37,486 nucleotides of DNA from Synergistaceae bacterium (GCA_017405525.1 JAFRAH010000031.1:1-37486), one strand, 5' to 3'; counted from the first letter of the stretch, positions 1 to 8,360 are shown. Numbers and translations are program-made. The notes: generated by a model not told the origin, from the sequence alone.

Positions 1-1439
1 CGTTCAATAATCATGAGCGTGTTCTCTTTGCCTACAGGCTTGCCCATGAAGTTACCCGTGTTCAGAATGTAGCAGTCGACTCCGTCCGAAATCAACGCTT
101 TGAATCTCTCATAGTCCATGCCAAGCGGGTATGTCCTGAACGGGTTGGCGTAAGGCTCACACACAAGCGCATCCGGGTCAACGCCGGGGGCGAGGTTCTC
201 TGCTGATGTTCTCTTTGTGGCAAGCGTCGCACCAAGCACTGAAGCCAGTGATGGCCCTTCAAGTTTCAGCACAGGCGGCAATGTCGGATCCCTCATGAGC
301 CAGAATATTGCGTTGAGAGGTTCGCCGATTCTGTCGACTCTGTTTGGCGACCACAAACGAGACTTTATCGCCCTTCCATTTCCGTTGCGAATGTCCTCAG
401 TTACGGCAATAAGTTTTCCGTCAGCTGTCTTTATGCAGCCGCAATTCTGGAGCGTCAGGATAAACTTGTTGTCCGGGCAGCCTATTGGGTAATCGGCGAC
501 CTTGTCGAAGTATGTCGGCTCAAGGGCGATTGCGTACTTGTCCTTCACGTTGACGACGAACGCATCATCATGGAGAACCATAACGTCATATTTCCCGTCA
601 TGCTTTGCGTGTGTGATTGTCGATTTGCCGGAGCCTGAAAGTCCGAACGCCGCAACAACGAACTTCTTTCCTGAGCCGTCCTTGAGGGTGTAGCGTTTCA
701 GTCCGCCGTGGCATGACGCATAGCCGTTACGTGCCGCAATTCCCCATGCAAGCGTGAGTGTACCCTTCTTCATTTCGCCGAAGTAACGGAGGCCGAGGAC
801 TATTGCGCAGTTCTCTTCAGGTGAGAAGAACGCTATACCGAGCGGGAACTGTTCCTGAAGTTTTGCATCACCGTGCGGCCAGTCGGGGTCAGCCACAAAG
901 AAGATGTCGCCGTCATGGTCTGAGATTCTCCTTGATGCCGCGTAACGTGGAGCATAAGCCTCGTTTGCGTACTGGAAGTTGATCATCCAGTTGTAGAGGT
1001 TGTTCTCGTAGCCTTCCGGGACGATGCAGTGTGCCGAAGTCATGAAGTCCTCATCAAGCCCGACGTATGCATCAGCCTGGTAGAGCTTCCTGTAGCGCAT
1101 GTTGAAGACTGCCTCGCGGATAATCTTGCAGTACTTGGCCACGTCAACGTCAGGATAGCCGACAATGCGACGAGCCGCCGCCGTGCGTCCGAATATTCCG
1201 CCGTCATTGAACAGGAGGACGTTTGCACCCATAGGCAGACCCTGCTCTTCGGGCTTGTAGACGGGCATACCAGTAAGTTCGATTGTGCCGGGTGAGTTCT
1301 TTGCGAGGTTGTAGGCTTCGTGAAGATCCTGTACGTGGTGGACGTTGTTGCCGTAAAAGAGCGTCTCAATGGTTGTTCTGGGCTGTGCGTGATAGACTTT
1401 CTTGAAGGTTTCGTTATCATAGTAGCCGATTGTTGACAT
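1..1439 (-). CDS. pckA: Phosphoenolpyruvate carboxykinase (ATP), 3' end outside window
   Basis: This gene encodes a cytosolic ATP-dependent PEP carboxykinase, which interconverts oxaloacetate and PEP; in fermenters it often runs toward oxaloacetate for the succinate branch or for anaplerosis. The frame is open from ATG at 1439 to the window edge, giving 479 residues of a family that is usually about 530-540, so only the C-terminus is missing. The P-loop GLSGSGKST is at about residues 266-274, and an acidic stretch VLHDDAF follows that fits the kinase-2 metal site. The sequence between these motifs is more divergent than in E. coli PckA. A purine-rich RBS (GGAAGGGG) lies about 12 nt before the ATG. 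It is preceded by its own promoter candidate and is probably separate from the lspA operon upstream. The family call is firm; the direction of the reaction is inference. Confidence 0.88.
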   Translation of the reverse strand, partial: MSTIGYYDNETFKKVYHAQPRTTIETLFYGNNVHHVQDLHEAYNLAKNSPGTIELTGMPVYKPEEQGLPMGANVLLFNDGGIFGRTAAARRIVGYPDVDVAKYCKIIREAVFNMRYRKLYQADAYVGLDEDFMTSAHCIVPEGYENNLYNWMINFQYANEAYAPRYAASRRISDHDGDIFFVADPDWPHGDAKLQEQFPLGIAFFSPEENCAIVLGLRYFGEMKKGTLTLAWGIAARNGYASCHGGLKRYTLKDGSGKKFVVAAFGLSGSGKSTITHAKHDGKYDVMVLHDDAFVVNVKDKYAIALEPTYFDKVADYPIGCPDNKFILTLQNCGCIKTADGKLIAVTEDIRNGNGRAIKSRLWSPNRVDRIGEPLNAIFWLMRDPTLPPVLKLEGPSLASVLGATLATKRTSAENLAPGVDPDALVCEPYANPFRTYPLGMDYERFKALISDGVDCYILNTGNFMGKPVGKENTLMIIE

Positions 1440-1489
1440 GTATAATTTTTGCCCCTTCCGTGAAATTTTTGTGTGATGTGAATGGGGTA

Positions 1490-1498
1490 ATTATAGCA
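1490..1498 (-). promoter_or_regulatory. Candidate extended -10 promoter for pckA
   Basis: On the minus strand the sequence TGCTATAAT is a perfect -10 hexamer with a TGn extension, about 50 nt upstream of the pckA ATG. No good -35 hexamer is found at 16-18 nt spacing, so the extended -10 would carry recognition. Confidence 0.5.
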
Positions 1499-1527
1499 CC
1501 ATTAGGGATTTGAAGAAGAAAGGTTTG

Positions 1528-1554
1528 CTCCCCTGAAAAAATTTATCGGGGGAG
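1528..1554. other. Inverted repeat at the end of lspA, possible weak terminator
   Basis: CTCCCC (1528-1533) and GGGGAG (1549-1554) form a perfect 6-bp stem around a 15-nt A/T-rich loop, overlapping the lspA stop codon. On the plus strand it is followed by TTTTATT, but no plus-strand gene precedes it. On the minus strand, which is the direction of lspA, the T-tract is only moderate. It may end the lspA operon or merely weaken read-through into pckA. Confidence 0.35.
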
Positions 1555-1950
1555 TTTTATTATCGGCTCGAAAAAAAAGCTCACTGATGAGATGATGACC
1601 CCCAGAGTTATTTCTATGTCGGCAATGTTAATCACCAGTGGAATAAACGGAACCTTTATCCAGTCAATAACGTAGCCAAGTATGAGTTTCTCTGTAAGGT
1701 TAGACAAAGCCCCGCCGAGCATGAGTGAGTAGCTTACTCTATCGCATGTGTCATTGTTGGGGTGAAATGCCGCAATCCCTATCATTACGGTAGCAATGGA
1801 AGTTATTACGGTGGACATTACCGGCCTGTTCTGGAAGGTGCTGAATGCCATTCCGTAGTTGTACATGAAGTAGTGCGGGTCTCCCAGCCACATGCGCATA
1901 ATATGTTCGGCATCTATGCACAGTGCCGCAATCGTGATTACCTGAAGCAA
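1543..1950 (-). CDS. lspA: Lipoprotein signal peptidase (signal peptidase II), divergent
   Basis: Signal peptidase II is an inner-membrane aspartyl protease that removes signal peptides from diacylglyceryl-modified prolipoproteins. The 135-residue product is short for the family (about 150-170) but has the expected layout: TM1 with an Asp (CID, D13), NYGMAF at 31-36, a GGALSNLTEK block at 79-88 matching the usual GGxxGNxxDR, then VID (D96) and NIAD (D111), which correspond to the catalytic aspartate pair. The G, D and R of the GNxxDR block are replaced by S, E and K. The start is TTG at 1950, inside the end of the HAD gene with a 13-nt overlap, after AAGAGA; I see no better start. A likely substrate in this window is the WG-repeat lipoprotein at 26226-27173. 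Confidence 0.78.
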   Translation of the reverse strand: MLQVITIAALCIDAEHIMRMWLGDPHYFMYNYGMAFSTFQNRPVMSTVITSIATVMIGIAAFHPNNDTCDRVSYSLMLGGALSNLTEKLILGYVIDWIKVPFIPLVINIADIEITLGVIISSVSFFFEPIIKLPR

Positions 1951-2765
1951 AATCTCTTTATCCCTTCAGCCACGCCGTCATTGTCGCAGTCGAGCGTAAC
2001 ATAGTCCGAAGCATTGAGGGCCTCCCTGCAGGCATTGGCCATAGCTACCCCCCTGCCAGCCATCTCCAGCATCTGAATGTCATTGAGGCCGTCCCCGAAT
2101 GCCAGGGTTGAGCCCATAGGAACGCCCAAGTACTCAGCAAGGAACTTCAGGGCATGGCCTTTGTTTGCGTTCGTGTCGTTGATCTCTATGTTGTTGGGTA
2201 CTGACGAGGTGAAGAGCAATTTCGGGAAGACATGAGGAAATGACTTCAGGAGGTTTTCACGAAGCTCATTGTCGAGTGTGTAAATCTGCATCTTCTGAAC
2301 GCCGCCTGATGCCCTCAATACCTCGTAGACATCATCAACTGGAGCCCTCATCTCCCGGACTATTTTCGCCTGCCACGGCCCATACATGAACTTATCCAGA
2401 ACATCATGATTATCCCGCCTCATGAAGCCTTTACCGCCCGCCACAAAGTCATAGATCACCGGCAGCTCATCGAACACACGGCACAAGGTTACGGCACGTT
2501 CAACGGGTATCAGGAACTCGGCAAGTGTCTTCATGTCCTTCACGCTGAAGACCTCTGCACCGTTGAGGGTTATCGCGTAGTGTACGAACTCAAGAGCCTT
2601 GAGGTTGTCCGGGACAGCACCCCAGAACCTGCCTGTTGCCGGGACGATCTCAATTCCCATTGATGCCGCGCGTTCGAGTGCCCTGAAAGTTGCCGGGGTA
2701 ATCTCCTTCTTCCTGTTGAAGAGTGTATCGTCAAGGTCAAACGCAACAAGCCTCACATCTTCCAT
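1938..2765 (-). CDS. HAD-superfamily phosphatase, Cof type
   Basis: This is a 275-residue cytosolic HAD hydrolase of the Cof/YidA (IIB-cap) class, which dephosphorylates small phosphorylated metabolites such as sugar phosphates or flavin precursors. Motif I is FDLDDTLF near the N-terminus with the nucleophile Asp and the acid/base Asp, motif II is the Thr in PATGR, and motif IV is FGDGLNDIQML followed by GVAMANA, which is typical of Cof proteins. The Cof-type cap lies between motifs II and III. The gene overlaps pepF upstream by 13 nt and lspA downstream by 13 nt, so translation is probably coupled. The substrate cannot be predicted from sequence. Confidence 0.88.
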   Translation of the reverse strand: MEDVRLVAFDLDDTLFNRKKEITPATFRALERAASMGIEIVPATGRFWGAVPDNLKALEFVHYAITLNGAEVFSVKDMKTLAEFLIPVERAVTLCRVFDELPVIYDFVAGGKGFMRRDNHDVLDKFMYGPWQAKIVREMRAPVDDVYEVLRASGGVQKMQIYTLDNELRENLLKSFPHVFPKLLFTSSVPNNIEINDTNANKGHALKFLAEYLGVPMGSTLAFGDGLNDIQMLEMAGRGVAMANACREALNASDYVTLDCDNDGVAEGIKRFCFR

Positions 2766-4552
2766 GCGTCCAGTCTCTCCTCAAAGAACTTCATTGTCCG
2801 TTCAAATGGCTCTGAGCTCGTCAGGTCAACGCCTGCCCTGCGTAATATGTTGAGGCTGTAATCACTTCCCCCGCTCTGTAGGAACTTGAGGTAACGCCCA
2901 GTTGCTCCGTCTTCCTGTGAGAGTATCGATGACGCAAAAGCATTAGCCGCTGTGAAGCCCGTAACGTACTTGTAGACGTAGAACGCCGAGTAGAAGTGCG
3001 GTATCCTCGCCCATTCCGCGCAAAGCTCAGGGTCTATCACCATTTCAGGGCCGTAGCAGTTTTCGTTGAGGCCACGCCACAAGTTGCAGAGGTAATCAGG
3101 CGTTAAGACTCCTCCGTTTTCGGCGTATTTGTGTGTCTCGCGCTCAAAGTCCGCGAACATGGCCTGACGGAAAAATGTTGTCCTCACCATGTCGTAATAG
3201 TAATTGAGCAGCCACTTTTTCCCCTCCTCACTGTCTGAGTTCTTCAGGAGATATTCGAGTAATAGAGCCTCGTTTGTCGTTGAAGCGACCTCAGCAAGCA
3301 ATATAGTGTAGTCAGCGTAAACCTGCGGCTGGCATTTCCGGGAGTAATAGCTGTGCATACTGTGCCCCATCTCGTGGACGAGCGTGAAGACATCGTGCAA
3401 TGTCCCGTCAAAGTTCAGGAGGACGTAGGGATTTGTGCCGTAAGCTCCCCATGAGTACGCGCCCTTACGTTTTCCCCTGTTCTCGTAAATGTCAATCCAG
3501 CGTTCGGAGATTCCGAGCCTGAAGTCGTCAAGGTACTCATCACCCAATGGGGCAAGTGCCTTCATGGCCATGTTCACAGCGTCGTCAAACTCAATTTTTG
3601 CCTCTGGTTCTGTGGACATTGGGGCGTTCACGTCGTAGTAGTGAAAATCCTCAAGACCTAGTACCTTCTTGCGCAATGCCGTGAGCCTGTGCATCAATGG
3701 GGCAGAATACTTCCTTGCTGTGCCGACAACGTGAGAATATACATCTTCCGGGACGTTCTCGCCGAACAGTGCCATGTCGAGACTGCTGTTGTACTTCCTT
3801 GCCTGTGAGTAGAACATATCGCCCTTCACCGAGCCGGAATAGAGAGCGGCTATTGCGTTCCTGTACTTGGCGTATGTACCGTAGATGCCCATGAATGCAT
3901 CACGCCTAACGTTCCTGTTCCTGCTCCTGCTGAACCTGTACCAGCGTTCTTCTGTGAGCTCTGCGGTGTTTCCGTCCTCGTCCTGAATGTCCGGGAACTT
4001 CATGTCAGCGTCAGTGAGGAGGGTGAATGCGTTTTCCGGGACTGAGCGCATTTCCCCGGCCTTCGCTAGGAGCACTTCCTGTTCATGCGGCAGGATATGT
4101 TCACGTTCACGGAGCAGCTTCCTGAAGAAGAACTCATAGCGTGTCAGTTCATGTTCATTCTTGATGCAGTCGTTGATGTATTCGTGTGGGAGGGCCAGTA
4201 TCTCCGGCTCAAAGAATGCCACGGCGGCGGAATACTTCACGAGGAGGCTCTCGGCCAGTCCTGCAAGTTCCATCGGCCTGGTCTCGCGGAGGTCTTCATG
4301 GCTCTTCATGTTTGCGTAGACGTAGAGCTTGTTGATTTCGAGTGAGACGGCTTCATCTGACCTGATGAACTCAAGAAGGACTGATGACCCTTCACCAAGT
4401 CTTCCGGCGTAACTGCTGAGTGATTCTATTTTCCCCTGTACGTCGTCAAAAGATTTCTGCCATTCGTCAAACGAGGGATATATAGCCTCTAAGTTCCATT
4501 TGAATTTTTCGGGAATATTTTTTCTCTCTGGTACTTCGTTGTTCTGGTTCAT
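2753..4552 (-). CDS. pepF: Oligoendopeptidase F, M3 family metallopeptidase
   Basis: This 599-residue zinc metallopeptidase degrades short peptides in the cytosol and lacks a signal peptide. The zinc-binding motif HEMGH is at about residues 393-397 within LVHEMGHSMHSYYS. A downstream Glu in LLAEVAST is the expected third zinc ligand of M3 peptidases. Length and domain order (helical N-terminal oligopeptidase F domain, then catalytic M3 domain) match PepF. The start ATG overlaps the coaE stop in an ATGA arrangement, and the 3' end overlaps the HAD gene by 13 nt. In a peptide- or amino-acid-fermenting anaerobe this enzyme would feed amino-acid catabolism; that role is inference. Confidence 0.95.
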   Translation of the reverse strand: MNQNNEVPERKNIPEKFKWNLEAIYPSFDEWQKSFDDVQGKIESLSSYAGRLGEGSSVLLEFIRSDEAVSLEINKLYVYANMKSHEDLRETRPMELAGLAESLLVKYSAAVAFFEPEILALPHEYINDCIKNEHELTRYEFFFRKLLREREHILPHEQEVLLAKAGEMRSVPENAFTLLTDADMKFPDIQDEDGNTAELTEERWYRFSRSRNRNVRRDAFMGIYGTYAKYRNAIAALYSGSVKGDMFYSQARKYNSSLDMALFGENVPEDVYSHVVGTARKYSAPLMHRLTALRKKVLGLEDFHYYDVNAPMSTEPEAKIEFDDAVNMAMKALAPLGDEYLDDFRLGISERWIDIYENRGKRKGAYSWGAYGTNPYVLLNFDGTLHDVFTLVHEMGHSMHSYYSRKCQPQVYADYTILLAEVASTTNEALLLEYLLKNSDSEEGKKWLLNYYYDMVRTTFFRQAMFADFERETHKYAENGGVLTPDYLCNLWRGLNENCYGPEMVIDPELCAEWARIPHFYSAFYVYKYVTGFTAANAFASSILSQEDGATGRYLKFLQSGGSDYSLNILRRAGVDLTSSEPFERTMKFFEERLDAWKM

Positions 4553-5133
4553 TTATCGTTCTCCTGTAAGAAAAAGAAAATGACAGCCTGCCTCTCAAGC
4601 TCAGACAAGCTGCCTTCATTGCGTATAACATAATCACTAACTGACATCCGCAAATTCTGGGGGAGCAAGAATTTTTCCCGCCTCTTCAGCTCCTCGTCAT
4701 TCCAGCCACGTGATGCCCTGCAGCGTTCAGCCCGTGCCTCAAATCCCGCCGTAACATACACCACCCGGTCAACCCATGAAGGCCGCCCCACTTCCGGCAG
4801 TAATGGGATCTCAACCACAGCGGCATCAAGAAGTCGTGTACGTTCCCTGAGTTCCCGCATAACGAGTGGGTGAATTACGGAGTTGCAGTAGTCGTGTTCG
4901 TTCTTGTCGGCGAAAATACGGCGTGAGACTTCAGGCACTGAGATTTTCCCTGACGCATCGAGTATCCCCCTGCCCCAGTGAGGAAGGACGGCATCCTTCA
5001 CGTCATCGCGGAGCCACATGGATTTTGCGACAACATCGGCATCAATCACATCACAATGCATCAGCCGGGCAAGTATCCACGAGACTGTTGACTTACCAGC
5101 CCCTATATCTCCCGTAACTGCCGTAACTGCCAT
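4549..5133 (-). CDS. coaE: Dephospho-CoA kinase
   Basis: CoaE phosphorylates the ribose 3'-hydroxyl of dephospho-CoA, the last step of CoA synthesis. The product is 194 residues, normal for the family (about 200), with a P-loop GDIGAGKST at residues 8-16 followed by VIDADVVA, the usual CoaE segment after the P-loop. I chose ATG at 5133 rather than the longer frame opening at 5262, because the extension is antisense-like relative to the pcrA coding sequence and the kinase fold begins right at this Met. GGAAGGGG and GAGG lie just upstream. The gene begins 41 nt inside the 3' end of pcrA and ends in a 4-nt overlap with pepF. Confidence 0.9.
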   Translation of the reverse strand: MAVTAVTGDIGAGKSTVSWILARLMHCDVIDADVVAKSMWLRDDVKDAVLPHWGRGILDASGKISVPEVSRRIFADKNEHDYCNSVIHPLVMRELRERTRLLDAAVVEIPLLPEVGRPSWVDRVVYVTAGFEARAERCRASRGWNDEELKRREKFLLPQNLRMSVSDYVIRNEGSLSELERQAVIFFFLQENDK

Positions 5134-7135
5134 AACCTCGCCCCTTCCCGCTGTAGAATGTCCTAGGCTTGCCGTGATAGTCTGAACGTTTCCCTCTGTC
5201 GTCTGTCTTCTTGCACTCGTCGGGTATCTCGAAAAGGAAGCGGGACAGCTCGTTCTCGACAACCCCGCCGTAAAGCCGCCTTGACCTTGCCGCAGTGAGG
5301 TAGAGCCTCTCTTCTGCCCGTGTCATTCCGACGTAGCAGAGCCTTCGTTCTTCCTCAAGTTCCTCGTCATTGTCCTTTGACCGTGAATGAGGGAAAACGT
5401 CCTCCTCCATTCCCACAATGAAGACTACCGGGAACTCAAGACCCTTTGACGCGTGGAGTGTGAGGAGACCTACAGCGTCCTCTGAATTTCCGTCAGTGTC
5501 AGCGTCGGTGAACAGTGCCGCCTCTGCAAGTGTCTCGGCCAAATCACCGTCAGGCACAATTGATTTCAGCTCCTTGACGTTTTCGAGCCTGTCGCGGTAA
5601 TTCTCACTGTCAAAGCCCCTGATATAGTCGTCATATCCCATGTCATAGAGTACGTAATCAATTGCGGGCTTTATCCCTTCGTCTGACATGTCGAGGATTG
5701 CGCACATGTGGGACGCAAAAGCCTTCATGTTTTCCCCAAGAGCTCCCTTTACCGGCCATGCCCCGCCTGAGATCATGCTCCAGACCTTCATGGGGTCATC
5801 CAGTATGCCGCTGTCCTGTGAGGCCAGCCACCCGGTGAATGATTTTTGCCGTACTTTTCCCAGTCCCTTTATGGCGAAACCTGCGGAACGTTCAAGTGCT
5901 GCAGCGTCCATAGGATTAAGTGCGAGCCTCAAGACTGAGAGGACATCGCGGACTTCCATGCGGTCATAGAACGACAAGCCCCGTATTATCCTGTATGGTA
6001 TGTCGTTCTCCAGAAACTTATTCTCGTAGACGCGGCTCATTGCGTTTTGCCGGTAAAGTATGGCTATGTCGCTGTAGTCGTAATTGTGAATGTCCCTGAG
6101 TTTCTCGATTTCACGGACGATAAAATCTGCCTCCTGAAAGTCTGACTGTGCTAATAGTGTGTATATCTTCTCCCCTGAGCTTTTGGCGGTGTGAAGATTT
6201 TTCTTGAGACGTGCCTTGTTGTTTCGGATTAAGGCATTCGAGGCATTGAGGATGTTTCCCGTTGACCTGTAATTCTCATCAAGGACTATTGTTTTCGCAC
6301 CGTCAAAGTCCTTCGTGAAGTTGAGTATCATTCCGATCTCTGCACCCCTCCAGCCATATATCGACTGGTCAGGGTCTCCCACTACATTGATGGTGCAGTC
6401 AGGCCCGGCAAGGTATCTCAGCAACAAGTACTGCGGCTTGTTCACGTCCTGGTATTCGTCAACGAGCAACCAGCTTATGCGATCCTGTTCACGCTTTCGG
6501 GTGTCTATGTCCTGCTTCAGAATCTCAAGGGGAAGTATCATGAGGTCGTCAAAATCTGCGGCGTTAATCTCCCGGAGCCTCTCCCGGTATCTCTGAGAGA
6601 GCTTGTAGATTTTCTCGTCCTCCAGCGTAGTATCATGCGGTATTGGTGTCCACGTCATATAGTCGCGCGAAATCAGCTCAAGCATTGATGCGGGGGAAAA
6701 TTCCTTGTCCTTTTCGGGAAAATTCATCTCCCTCATGATTTCCTGGACTATTGCGCGGCTGTCTGACCTGTCGAGAACGGTGAAATCCCTCCTCAACCCC
6801 GCAATCTCTTCTGACTGTTCGGGGTGCCTGAAGAGGAACTTCAACCCGTAAGCGTGGAATGTCCCTGCGCTGATGCTGGAGGCTGCTTTTCCGGGAACTA
6901 GTGCGCTGATTCGGGACTTCATTTCACCGGCGGCCTTGTTCGTGAACGTTACGGCCATGATGTTCCGGGGGTCTGCGATGTGTTCGGCTGTGAGCCATGC
7001 TATCTTCCGCGTCAAAACACGGGTCTTCCCGCTCCCTGCTCCTGCAAGAACCAGCAAAGGCCCGTCAACATACTTCACTGCCTCCTGCTGTCGTGAGGAC
7101 AGGGCAAGCAGTATCTTTTTGCCTTCTTCATTCAT
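5093..7135 (-). CDS. pcrA: UvrD/PcrA-family ATP-dependent DNA helicase with Gly/Tyr/Arg-rich tail
   Basis: This is a superfamily 1A 3'-5' DNA helicase of 680 residues, acting in repair and in removing proteins from DNA. The motifs appear in order: Q-motif region SSRQQEAV, motif I AGAGSGKT (31-38), motif II VDEYQDVN, motif III GDPDQSIYGWRGAE, motif IV ENYRST, motif V TLHASKGLEF and motif VI YVGMTRAEERL. The last roughly 25 residues are low complexity, rich in Gly, Tyr, Arg and Ser (GYGSYGSYGRYRGW), replacing the Tudor-like C-terminal domain that many PcrA proteins carry. UvrD versus PcrA cannot be decided here. The start overlaps the hypA-like gene by 8 nt. Confidence 0.93.
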   Translation of the reverse strand: MNEEGKKILLALSSRQQEAVKYVDGPLLVLAGAGSGKTRVLTRKIAWLTAEHIADPRNIMAVTFTNKAAGEMKSRISALVPGKAASSISAGTFHAYGLKFLFRHPEQSEEIAGLRRDFTVLDRSDSRAIVQEIMREMNFPEKDKEFSPASMLELISRDYMTWTPIPHDTTLEDEKIYKLSQRYRERLREINAADFDDLMILPLEILKQDIDTRKREQDRISWLLVDEYQDVNKPQYLLLRYLAGPDCTINVVGDPDQSIYGWRGAEIGMILNFTKDFDGAKTIVLDENYRSTGNILNASNALIRNNKARLKKNLHTAKSSGEKIYTLLAQSDFQEADFIVREIEKLRDIHNYDYSDIAILYRQNAMSRVYENKFLENDIPYRIIRGLSFYDRMEVRDVLSVLRLALNPMDAAALERSAGFAIKGLGKVRQKSFTGWLASQDSGILDDPMKVWSMISGGAWPVKGALGENMKAFASHMCAILDMSDEGIKPAIDYVLYDMGYDDYIRGFDSENYRDRLENVKELKSIVPDGDLAETLAEAALFTDADTDGNSEDAVGLLTLHASKGLEFPVVFIVGMEEDVFPHSRSKDNDEELEEERRLCYVGMTRAEERLYLTAARSRRLYGGVVENELSRFLFEIPDECKKTDDRGKRSDYHGKPRTFYSGKGRGYGSYGSYGRYRGW

Positions 7136-7490
7136 TTGTGTACATGCCGCTTTCTACTTCAAGGGCTTCTATGGTGAGTTCATATCCTGAGACCACCTGA
7201 ACGTTAAGGCTTCCGCAGAACGGGCACAAGAGCTTCGTATCTTCACGTGTCCCGATTTTCCCGCATGATGAGCATTTCAGCGTCAGGGGCAGCATCATCA
7301 CCGAGAGCATTGCGCCTTCTGCCGGGGTATCCTTCGAGACAGCCGCAAAGATGAACGACATCAATTCAGGGTTGACCTTCTGCATTCCCCCGACCTTGAC
7401 CATGACGCGCTTGACCCTTCTCCATCCTGCACGCCTGCACAAGCTCTGCAGTGCGTTGTTCACCGTAGTGGTCAGAGTGAACTCATACAT
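7128..7490 (-). CDS. HypA-like nickel metallochaperone with Tyr in place of His2
   Basis: The product (120 residues) matches HypA, the small Ni/Zn protein that helps insert nickel into [NiFe] hydrogenases. It starts MYEFTL, where HypA normally starts MHE; it then has a VKVGGM segment, and a zinc ribbon C73-x2-C76 ... C89-x2-C92, followed by the usual GYELTIEALEVE C-terminus. The zinc site is intact, but the canonical nickel ligand His2 is Tyr, and position 40, often acidic, is Asn. I chose ATG at 7490 over the longer frame opening at 7604, because that extension only shadows cheR. The gene starts 1 nt after the cheR stop and overlaps pcrA. No [NiFe] hydrogenase, urease or other hyp gene is in the window, so function is uncertain. 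Confidence 0.78.
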   Translation of the reverse strand: MYEFTLTTTVNNALQSLCRRAGWRRVKRVMVKVGGMQKVNPELMSFIFAAVSKDTPAEGAMLSVMMLPLTLKCSSCGKIGTREDTKLLCPFCGSLNVQVVSGYELTIEALEVESGMYTNE

Positions 7491-7491
7491 T

Positions 7492-8298
7492 CTACTTCTT
7501 GGTGTAGAGGAACGGCCCGGCAGAGACAAAGCCGATCTTCTGGTAGCCGAATATCTGTTCAGTTGAGCCAACGAGGAAATACCCGCCCGGTGCAAGAGCG
7601 TCATAGAACTTGTGATAGAGCTTGTCCTTTGTGTCGGCAGTGAAATAGATTACGACATTCCGGCAAAGTATGAGGTCGAAATTTGCGCCGAAATTGTCCT
7701 CGATCATGTTCATGCGTTTGAACGTTACCCTGCGCTTTATCTCAGGGTTGACATCGTAGGTAGCTCCACCGTCGCGGCTCATGAAGTACTTGTTCAGGTA
7801 TTCCTTCGGGACGTTGAGGAGCTGTGCCTTGCGGTAATTTCCCTTTTGGGCTGTGGCTATTGCTCCCTGGTCAATGTCGGCGGCCAAAACGGGGCTCATG
7901 TTCGTATCGAGGCCACACACTGCCGAGAGTATGGCGAGCGAGTAGGGTTCTTCACCGGTTGCACAGCCTGCGCTCCAGATCTTGAGGCGTTTAGTGCCGC
8001 GCTTCTGGACGAGTTCGGGAATGATCTTGTCCCTCATTTTCCACCACTGGGAGTCATTCCTGAAGAACTCTGAGACGTTGATTGTGAGGTGGTCAAGAAA
8101 TTCACGGAGCTTCTTCTCGTCCTTGCTCATCATGTCAAAGTATTCGTCATAGCTCTTGCAGCCCCAGCGGGACATTAACTCGTGAGTCCGGCGGTGTATC
8201 TGTTCCTTGTACGAGTTAAGGTCAATGCCGATCAGCTTCTTGAGCTTCATCTTGAACGTTGTGTAGCCAGGTGAATTGTACTGGCTGATTTCTTCCAT
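7492..8298 (-). CDS. cheR: CheR-type chemoreceptor glutamate methyltransferase
   Basis: CheR transfers methyl groups from S-adenosylmethionine to glutamates of methyl-accepting chemotaxis proteins. The 268-residue product has the small N-terminal helical CheR domain, with TINVSEFFRN at about residues 72-81 (family consensus T.N.T.FFR). The SAM-binding domain follows, with WSAGCATGEEPYSLA, then DLILCRNVVIYF and GGYFLVGSTEQI. A strong RBS (GGAGGAGG) precedes the ATG at 8298. The location is odd: it sits between frr and a hypA-like gene, with no other chemotaxis gene nearby. It predicts that the organism has chemoreceptors elsewhere in the genome. Confidence 0.93.
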   Translation of the reverse strand: MEEISQYNSPGYTTFKMKLKKLIGIDLNSYKEQIHRRTHELMSRWGCKSYDEYFDMMSKDEKKLREFLDHLTINVSEFFRNDSQWWKMRDKIIPELVQKRGTKRLKIWSAGCATGEEPYSLAILSAVCGLDTNMSPVLAADIDQGAIATAQKGNYRKAQLLNVPKEYLNKYFMSRDGGATYDVNPEIKRRVTFKRMNMIEDNFGANFDLILCRNVVIYFTADTKDKLYHKFYDALAPGGYFLVGSTEQIFGYQKIGFVSAGPFLYTKK

Positions 8299-8360
8299 TT
8301 GTGTAAATTCCTCCTCCGTTAGTGTGCAAGTTTCAGGGATAACTAGTACGGTTGAGCGGT

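Noticed and set aside
5134-5262. Longer start of coaE within pcrA
   Set aside because: The P-loop domain starts at the Met at 5133, and the extension is a shadow of pcrA.
7491-7604. Longer start of the HypA-like gene within cheR
   Set aside because: The extra residues have no HypA similarity and overlap cheR in another frame; MYE aligns with the family's MHE start.
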